Assembly: GCA_002304855.1 (NCBI GenBank)
Contig: DBPJ01000001.1
Coordinates: 17,813-32,244, forward strand
Length of the DNA: 14,432 nt
DNA from: Caryophanales bacterium UBA1423
Lineage (GTDB): Bacteria; Bacillota_I; Bacilli_A; RF39; UBA660
Direction of reading: 5' to 3'
Part shown: positions 7,573 to 13,233 of the stretch, in pieces
Layout of the letters: each line of letters opens with the position of its first letter
Position numbering within the stretch: the stretch's first letter is position 1
Program-made: the position numbers and the translations under genes
The notes under the pieces: model-generated
Databases searched by the model: none
Told to the model about the DNA's origin: nothing
What the model saw: only the letters and a program-made list of their open reading frames with translations

Positions 7573-8478
7573 ATGAAGAATTTGACATTATGGTTAATTA
7601 TTATTGTCGGGACGTTTCTATTAGTTGATAAATATAAGGCGGAAATTATCGATTTTACAACTAACTTTTTTACCTATAAACAGGAAATTGTTATCCCAAA
7701 AGCTAATGAATATAAAAAAGAGGCTTCTTATTTATTAGTTAAAAATACTAATAATTTCGAACCTATCAATAAAAGTGATTTAATTAATATTTACTACACA
7801 ATTATTAACTCCGGATGGAATGAATTTACTTTTTATTGTTCAGATAAATATACTAATTGTTTAAGTGATCTTCGCCATATTGCTGATGATCAAATATTAT
7901 TATCGCATATTAATAATTTCGTCCACCCATTTAATTCATATAGAAAAATTAGGACCAGTTATGACGCATTAGGAGCTGTTACCATTAGCATTGAAAAAAC
8001 TTATACTGAAAATATGATTAAAAATATTAATACGAAAGTAACTGAAATATTGAATAACCATACCAATGATGAAATGACTACTGAAGAAAAAATAAGACAT
8101 ATTCATGATTATATTGTCAATAATACTAAATATGATTCTAAACGAATAGATGAAAACAATTTTCAATATCAATCTGATAATAGTTATGGCGTATTATTTC
8201 AAGGTTATGGTATTTGTAGTGGCTATGCTGATACAATGGCAATTTTTTTAAGTCGACTAAATATTAATAATTATAAAATTGCAAGTGATAAACATGTCTG
8301 GAATTTTTTATATTTAAATGATAATTGGCTACATCTTGATGTAGTATGGGATGACCCCATAAATGCTAAGGAAGATATATTAGATCATACTTACTTTTTA
8401 ATAGATACTAAAAAATTAGAAAGTTTAGATATTGCCGAACATAAATATGATAAAATGATTTATTTAGAAGCACAATAA
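7573..8478 (+). CDS. Membrane-anchored transglutaminase-like protein
   Basis: 301 residues. An N-terminal hydrophobic segment (about 4-19) is followed by a long extracytoplasmic region with no lipobox, so a membrane anchor or uncleaved signal is likely. The C-terminal half is a transglutaminase-like/cysteine-protease fold: Cys215 in GYGICSGYA, His241 in DKHVWN and Asp256 in HLDVVWDD form the expected triad. EEKIRHIHDYIVNNTKYD (171-188) is the helix that usually precedes such a core. Bacterial members can be crosslinking enzymes, peptidases or amidases; the substrate cannot be read from sequence. Cys89 and Cys96 in the N-terminal region could form a disulfide. ATG start with GGTGAT 3 bases upstream. 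It has its own promoter after the rpsT terminator and converges on miaA. No recognised partner nearby. Confidence 0.8.
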   Translation: MKNLTLWLIIIVGTFLLVDKYKAEIIDFTTNFFTYKQEIVIPKANEYKKEASYLLVKNTNNFEPINKSDLINIYYTIINSGWNEFTFYCSDKYTNCLSDLRHIADDQILLSHINNFVHPFNSYRKIRTSYDALGAVTISIEKTYTENMIKNINTKVTEILNNHTNDEMTTEEKIRHIHDYIVNNTKYDSKRIDENNFQYQSDNSYGVLFQGYGICSGYADTMAIFLSRLNINNYKIASDKHVWNFLYLNDNWLHLDVVWDDPINAKEDILDHTYFLIDTKKLESLDIAEHKYDKMIYLEAQ

Positions 8479-8505
8479 AACACTTCAACTGAAGTGTTCT
8501 TTTTT
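8475..8505. terminator. Bidirectional terminator between the transglutaminase-like gene and miaA
   Basis: An 8-bp perfect stem (8479-8486 with 8491-8498) closes on a 4-base loop. On the plus strand it is followed by CTTTTTTT; on the minus strand by TTTTATTG. The miaA TGA stop (8485-8487) lies within the left arm and loop. Confidence 0.85.
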
Positions 8506-9225
8506 TATATAATTAATTATTTCCTTAACCGTTTTATCAAAATTATTAAGATCGACATTAAACCATTTTATTTTCATCTTGTTATTAAACCAAGTATATT
8601 GACGTTTAGCATAGTTTCTAGAATGCTTTTTAATTAAGTTAATAGCTTCCTCTAAAGTAATGATGTTATCAAAATATTGATATAATTCTTTATAACCAAT
8701 ACCAGTCTTAATCGCTTTACTTCTAATATTTTGTTTATATAATGATGCTACTTCATCAATAAGACCATCAGCAATCATCTTATCAACTCGATTATTGATG
8801 ATTTGATACAACTTATCTCTTGGTATAGTTAAACCAATAAAGATACAGTCATATAATAGAATATCACCCAAAGTATTGTTAGCCCCAAAACGATAATCAT
8901 ATAATAAAGCTTTAATATATAACCCAGTACCCCCAACAATAATAGGTACTTTATTTTTCTTTCTTATTTCTTCTATCTTAGCTCTACCTTCTTGTTGATA
9001 ATTAAAAACGGAATAATGCTCAGTAACATTTTTTATATCAAATAGATGGTGAGGAATATTCTCTTTTTCACTTTCTTTTATTTTGGCAGTACCAATATCT
9101 AATCCTTTATAGATTTGCATACTATCACCATTTATAATTTCACCATTAAATTCTTTAGCTAAAGCTATAGATAGTTTAGTTTTTCCTACACCAGTAGGTC
9201 CAACGATGACAATGATTTTAGACAT
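8485..9225 (-). CDS. miaA: tRNA dimethylallyltransferase MiaA, shortened form
   Basis: 246 residues; family members are usually about 300-315. MiaA transfers a dimethylallyl group to N6 of adenosine 37 in tRNAs reading UNN codons. Present: P-loop GPTGVGKT (9-16), GDSMQIY (33-39) with the catalytic-region Asp34, PHHLFDI (58-64), GGTGLYI (98-104), and the C-terminal RNYAKRQYTWF (203-213). Missing: about 60 residues that normally sit between the YDYxF motif (109-113) and the xxIGL strand (128-132), including the conserved DPxxAxxIHPN and RRVIRALE stretch that forms the helical tRNA-contacting insertion. The reading frame is intact there, so this is a clean in-frame loss. ATG start with AGGTGAT. 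It has its own promoter. Function is probably kept but is less certain because of the deletion. Confidence 0.9.
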   Translation of the reverse strand: MSKIIVIVGPTGVGKTKLSIALAKEFNGEIINGDSMQIYKGLDIGTAKIKESEKENIPHHLFDIKNVTEHYSVFNYQQEGRAKIEEIRKKNKVPIIVGGTGLYIKALLYDYRFGANNTLGDILLYDCIFIGLTIPRDKLYQIINNRVDKMIADGLIDEVASLYKQNIRSKAIKTGIGYKELYQYFDNIITLEEAINLIKKHSRNYAKRQYTWFNNKMKIKWFNVDLNNFDKTVKEIINYIKKEHFS

Positions 9226-9240
9226 GCTATCACCTACTTA

Positions 9241-9269
9241 ATTGTATATAAAAAAAGATTTATAGTCAA
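9241..9269 (-). promoter_or_regulatory. Promoter of miaA, overlapping the preceding terminator
   Basis: TTGACT (9264-9269), a 17-bp spacer, then TACAAT (9241-9246). The -35 box lies in the loop and upper stem of the terminator hairpin of the upstream gene, and the spacer lies in its 3' arm and T-tract. The predicted start falls on the Shine-Dalgarno AGGTG (9231-9235). Confidence 0.55.
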
Positions 9270-9284
9270 ACTATAAATCTTTTT
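9251..9284 (-). terminator. Intrinsic terminator of the GFG-repeat protein gene
   Basis: A long perfect stem (9252-9266 with 9270-9284, 15 bp) closes on a 3-base loop, and the minus-strand 3' arm ends in a T-run. It starts one base after the TAA stop (9286-9288). Confidence 0.8.
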
Positions 9285-9285
9285 G

Positions 9286-9768
9286 TTATGCCCCTCTTCG
9301 ACTATATGCAAATGAAGGTTTTTTAACAAATGTTTCTCTTAGCTCTACAATATTGCGAGCTACTGCTGGCTGTTCTTCTCTACATATTGTTTGTGGGATT
9401 TTAGCCATTCCAGCAGGTTGTTCATTTTGGGCTAAACGATAAGTTTCAATTTCATTTTTGGCAAATCCTATTACTTTTATTATTCCAGTACCTAATTCAA
9501 GAATTAGTCTAGCAATACCATCTATAATTTCACTGTTTTGAGTATTATTACCATTCACTGATGATTCAACTGAAGTACTTTGCCCCTCAAATGGTTTACC
9601 ATACATTTTATCGTTTAATCTTTCCGGTTTTACACCAAATCCCATCTCAACACCAAATACTGGGTTATTTACTGTAAATTCAGGCACTCCAAATCCAAAT
9701 GGTCCTCCAAATATTCTATCAGACTCTTTATACGTTGGTATACCAAAACCCATTGGTTTATCAGCCAT
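9286..9768 (-). CDS. Small GFG-repeat protein of unknown function
   Basis: 160 residues from the ATG at 9768, preceded by AGGGGG at 6 bases. I do not recognise the family. Residues 5-58 are three contiguous 18-residue repeats, each opening with a hydrophobic residue plus GFG and ending with [FY]G: PMGFGIP...IFGG, PFGFGVP...VFGV, EMGFGVK...MYGK. A Ser/Asn/Gly-rich linker (63-79) follows, then a hydrophobic helix IIDGIARLILELGTGIIKVI (81-100), then a charged tail with a single Cys129. No signal peptide is seen. It is the only gene between its own near-consensus promoter and its own terminator, so it is probably well expressed in growing cells. An upstream TTG at 9819 is rejected because it lies ahead of the predicted transcript start. 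A structural or membrane-associated role is a guess. Confidence 0.75.
   Translation of the reverse strand: MADKPMGFGIPTYKESDRIFGGPFGFGVPEFTVNNPVFGVEMGFGVKPERLNDKMYGKPFEGQSTSVESSVNGNNTQNSEIIDGIARLILELGTGIIKVIGFAKNEIETYRLAQNEQPAGMAKIPQTICREEQPAVARNIVELRETFVKKPSFAYSRRGA
9595..9756 (-). repeat. Three tandem 54-bp units encoding an 18-residue repeat
   Basis: The units encode residues 5-22, 23-40 and 41-58 of the protein at 9286-9768. The GFG tripeptide recurs at residues 7, 25 and 43, exactly 18 apart, and [FY]G at 20, 38 and 56. Only these anchor positions are conserved, so the repeat is old rather than a recent slippage product. Confidence 0.8.
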
Positions 9769-9801
9769 TTTAATCCCCCTTTTTTTAAAAAGTAAGTTAA
9801 T

Positions 9802-9829
9802 ATTATACACATTTTCCAAGATTTGTCAA
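9802..9829 (-). promoter_or_regulatory. Near-consensus vegetative promoter of the GFG-repeat gene
   Basis: A perfect TTGACA (9824-9829) and perfect TATAAT (9802-9807) are separated by 16 bp. The predicted start is near 9795, with Shine-Dalgarno AGGGGG at 9775-9780. The box begins immediately beside the mutL stop codon. Confidence 0.8.
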
Positions 9830-11536
9830 TTAAATAACTCTTTTAAACATTCTTTCTAATTCATAATTAGAATAAAAGACAATCGTTGGTCTGCCATGAG
9901 GACAGGTAAAAGGATTTGCACATTGACGTAAATTATTTATTAAATGTTCCATTTCTTCAATCGTAATATTTTCATTAGCTTTAATTGATAATTTACAACT
10001 TAATGTAATCGATACTTTCTCGTTAAATTTTTCAGTCTCAAAATGTTCTTTATCAATAACAATGTCAATAATTTTTCTAATAGCTTGATCTTCATAACCT
10101 TTAGGTAACCATATTGGATGAGCCTTTACCACAATAGTATTTATTCCCATTTCTTCAACCTCAAAATTAAGCGAAGTTAAAATATGAAGATTTTCTTTTA
10201 GAATAATATATTCATTATTAGGCATTTCAATAGTAAGTGGTATTAACATATCTATTTTATTATTAGTTGGACGACCTAATTCATATAGATATTTTTCATA
10301 ATTAATTCGTTCTTGAGCGGCATGTTGATCAATTAAATACATTCCTAAATCATTTTGACAGACAATATAGGTACCATGGATTAAACCAACCGGATATAAT
10401 TCTGGTAATCGTTCTTTAACTTTTGGCTCATATTCAACTATCTCTTCTTGAATAAGATTATGTTCAGTTTTTACTTCTCTTTCTAAATCTAAAGTTGGTA
10501 TTTCATATTTAATAGCTGGCTTGATAGTTTTACTTTCAACATTAGGAATTAAACTAATACTCTTTAATTGTTGTTCAATAGTATTAGTAATCAATTCCTT
10601 TATAGTATCCATTTTGCTAAATTTAATATCTTGTTTAGTAGGATGAATATTAACATCAATTAGCGATGAATCAACCTCAATCTTTAAAACCACAATTGGA
10701 TATCTATCTTCTGGTTTGTAAGTATGATAAGCATCATTAATAACTTTATTTAATTCCATATTTTTAACAATACGACCATTAACGATGGTGACAATACTAT
10801 TTCTTGTTGATCTTGTTACTTCAGGATATGAAATGTAGCCATAAATTGAATAGTCATTGTTACTATTTTTTATCTCAATCATCTTTTTTGCTACTTCAAT
10901 ACCATAGACATCTTTAATTACTTTTAATAGATTATTACTACCATCAGTATTAAATAATAATTTGTGATTGTTATACAAACTAAATTTAATATTAGGATGT
11001 GATAATGCTATTTTATTGACATAATCAGTAATAGCTGCTAATTCAGCATGTAAACTTTTTAAATGCTTTAGTCTTGCTGGGGTATTATAAAATAAATTTT
11101 TAACGGTTATAGTTGTCCCTACTCTAGCATCGGTTTTTTCTTCACTAATAATCTTACCAGCTTTGCTATTAATTAAGGTACCAATATCACCAGTGCTAGT
11201 CTTTAAAGTAATCTCACTTACTGACGCAATCGAAGGTAGAGCTTCACCTCTAAACCCTAATGAACTAATATTAAACAAATCCTCTTCAGTTAATAATTTG
11301 CTAGTAGCATGGCGTGAAAAAGCTAGTAAAGCATCATCATGATTCATACCACTACCATTATCAGTTACTTTAATTTCACGAGTACCAGCATCAATTAATT
11401 CTATTTTAATTTCACTACTATTAGCATCAATACTATTTTCAACTAGTTCTTTAACTACTGATGCACATCTTTCCACCACTTCACCAGCAGCAATCTTATT
11501 AGCAAGATGCTCACTCATTATTTTTATTTTATTCAT
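9830..11536 (-). CDS. mutL: DNA mismatch repair protein MutL (endonuclease type)
   Basis: 568 residues. The N-terminal GHKL ATPase shows ELVENSIDAN (30-39; Glu30, Asn34), DNGSGM (59-64) and GFRGEAL (94-100). A variable linker (about 325-385) is followed by the C-terminal dimerisation/endonuclease domain with DQHAAQERINYE (403-414), which fits the metal-binding DQHAxxExxxxE motif, plus SCKLSIKANE (513-522) and CPHGRP (545-550). These mark it as a nicking MutL, as expected in bacteria without MutH. It acts with MutS, which is not in this window. ATG start with GGAG about 10 bases upstream, in a 14-bp gap after the prepilin gene, so it is probably co-transcribed with that gene. No terminator follows it. 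Confidence 0.98.
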   Translation of the reverse strand: MNKIKIMSEHLANKIAAGEVVERCASVVKELVENSIDANSSEIKIELIDAGTREIKVTDNGSGMNHDDALLAFSRHATSKLLTEEDLFNISSLGFRGEALPSIASVSEITLKTSTGDIGTLINSKAGKIISEEKTDARVGTTITVKNLFYNTPARLKHLKSLHAELAAITDYVNKIALSHPNIKFSLYNNHKLLFNTDGSNNLLKVIKDVYGIEVAKKMIEIKNSNNDYSIYGYISYPEVTRSTRNSIVTIVNGRIVKNMELNKVINDAYHTYKPEDRYPIVVLKIEVDSSLIDVNIHPTKQDIKFSKMDTIKELITNTIEQQLKSISLIPNVESKTIKPAIKYEIPTLDLEREVKTEHNLIQEEIVEYEPKVKERLPELYPVGLIHGTYIVCQNDLGMYLIDQHAAQERINYEKYLYELGRPTNNKIDMLIPLTIEMPNNEYIILKENLHILTSLNFEVEEMGINTIVVKAHPIWLPKGYEDQAIRKIIDIVIDKEHFETEKFNEKVSITLSCKLSIKANENITIEEMEHLINNLRQCANPFTCPHGRPTIVFYSNYELERMFKRVI

Positions 11537-11550
11537 AATAACAACTCCAA

Positions 11551-13218
11551 CTATTTTGGTCTTTCAATATCATAATTGAATTCAATTTCATATTCCTCTA
11601 ATATGCGATCATATATACGAATATTATCAATAATACCATTAAAAGCTCTATTTTGACCAGTTTGATATTTAATAGCACCTATCTGTAATTCATTAGAAGT
11701 ACATGCTGAGAGAGTATGTGGAGTATCAATGGCCTTATTTCCATTTATATATACCTTAACATTTGAACCATCATAAGAATAAACAATGTTATACCATTTA
11801 TCTAATTCCATTGTTACATTACTATTTATACTGTAATTAGAACCTAAATAATCATGAAAGTAAATTTTATTAGCCTGATCAAGTCTAATACCTTGTAATA
11901 ATTCAGTTATATAACGCCATCCAAAAAGGCCTGCAAACGAAATAGAAGGATTAAGTTCTCCCGTTCGTTTAGCCCAGAATGAAATAGTAAATGGTGATGA
12001 TAATTTTGGAAAATTAACCAATATATGTTTATCTACACCATCAAATTGATAGGCACCAGTGTTATTTATGCCAGTACTTATCCATCTAGGAGTGGTAGCA
12101 ATATCCAGAGTAGCATCATAATTACCAGCATAATCAGTTACAATTCCATTGCGAGACCCATTAACAAATGGAGTAGCATATGGTTTTAATTCTATTTGTA
12201 CATCATCAACCCATAATCTACCGTAAGCACCAGCATGACCGTACACATAGATTGAAAAATCTTTAGTTAGGTCCCAATTTGAACCAACCGTACTAGTAAA
12301 TGAGGCTCTCTCATAAGTATCAATTTCACTTATATTAACAGTTGCTATATTGCTTTCGAATCCCCTTATCCCTGTTGAAATTTGATAATGATATAATCCC
12401 ACATTAGCTCCTTTACCTAAAACATTTGCTTTTTGAATCCACGATACAGTTATTGGCATATTTAATTCAAGCCCTAAAGCTGCAGAATTACCAACAGTTT
12501 GTGATATACCTAGCCATCTATGACCAAGTCCAAATTGATCATTTTCATCAATAAATAACATGACTGGATCAGTATTATCAGGGTTTTTATATACCCACTT
12601 AGCATGATATCCTATGGTTGGCGAAGCAACACCACCATTATAACCACTACCCCAGTTGCTAACAGTTATAGCATCAGTGTGAAGATTGACATCCCATCCT
12701 GGTTGATATGCTCCAGGTACAGGATTAGTAATATTGCTTCCTGATGGATTATTTGCTAAATTCTCTGTTGGTTCTTGAAAATCATCAAAAGTATAATGGG
12801 TTATTAAACCCTCATCACTTATTTCATAATTGTCATAATATCCTACTGTCTGAAAACTAGCTCCACAGTTTAAAAAAGGTTCATATGAAACAGTCGTAAG
12901 GTGGGTTCTAGTCACTAATACATAACCTTGACATTCAATTGATTCATCTCTTGGATTTTTTAGTTCTTTAATATAACCTTCACTTACCAAAGTATTTAAA
13001 TTCAAACTTTTCTTCTGCCCTATATCAGTTGGCAACTGAAATGCATTTTCGACAAAATAATTTTCAGCTGCTTCTCTCATTGCTTCAGCATTAGCATTAA
13101 AAGTTTTCAACGCCGCTTCATCAATAAAATGGTTGACAATTGGAACAGTAATAGTGAATACTAATCCAATAATGACAATCACCGCTAATAGTTCGATTAG
13201 GGTAAATCCTTTTTTCAT
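11551..13218 (-). CDS. Prepilin-type N-terminus fused to a LamG/concanavalin-like surface protein
   Basis: 555 residues. The N-terminus MKKGFTLIELLAVIVIIGL is a class III prepilin signal; a prepilin peptidase would cut after Gly4, leaving Phe first and Glu9 (position 5 of the mature protein). Residues 5-125 are a pilin/pseudopilin-like head with a possible Cys96-Cys118 disulfide. A short linker (DNYEISDEG, HYTFDDFQEPTENL) follows, then a beta-rich module (about 150-345) ending in LWVDDVQIELKPYATPF, reminiscent of carbohydrate-binding modules. A C-terminal LamG-type jelly roll (about 385-550) shows GAYQFDG, FTISFWAK, WYNIVYSYDG and DNIRIYDRIL. Probably exported and displayed on or near a type IV pilus-like or pseudopilus structure, where it may bind glycans (inference). 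No assembly genes are in the window. It is the second of two tandem paralogues, 14-15 bp from each neighbour. Confidence 0.85.
   Translation of the reverse strand: MKKGFTLIELLAVIVIIGLVFTITVPIVNHFIDEAALKTFNANAEAMREAAENYFVENAFQLPTDIGQKKSLNLNTLVSEGYIKELKNPRDESIECQGYVLVTRTHLTTVSYEPFLNCGASFQTVGYYDNYEISDEGLITHYTFDDFQEPTENLANNPSGSNITNPVPGAYQPGWDVNLHTDAITVSNWGSGYNGGVASPTIGYHAKWVYKNPDNTDPVMLFIDENDQFGLGHRWLGISQTVGNSAALGLELNMPITVSWIQKANVLGKGANVGLYHYQISTGIRGFESNIATVNISEIDTYERASFTSTVGSNWDLTKDFSIYVYGHAGAYGRLWVDDVQIELKPYATPFVNGSRNGIVTDYAGNYDATLDIATTPRWISTGINNTGAYQFDGVDKHILVNFPKLSSPFTISFWAKRTGELNPSISFAGLFGWRYITELLQGIRLDQANKIYFHDYLGSNYSINSNVTMELDKWYNIVYSYDGSNVKVYINGNKAIDTPHTLSACTSNELQIGAIKYQTGQNRAFNGIIDNIRIYDRILEEYEIEFNYDIERPK
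12758..12836. repeat. Direct repeat, copy 1 (pilin-to-cargo linker)
   Basis: 79 bp matching 14354-14432 with 7 mismatches by my own alignment. It encodes the linker between the pilin head and the lectin-like cargo. The match runs into the window end, so its true length is unknown. Confidence 0.85.
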
Positions 13219-13233
13219 ATTACCAACTCCAAC

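Noticed and set aside
7969..8172. Minus-strand open frame inside the transglutaminase-like gene
   Set aside because: Low-complexity Ile/Phe/Ser translation opposite a supported gene, with no start signal.
8485..8487. Mycoplasma-type code with TGA read as Trp
   Set aside because: TGA ends miaA at the family's expected C-terminus and within a terminator, and conserved Trp positions in the window are TGG.
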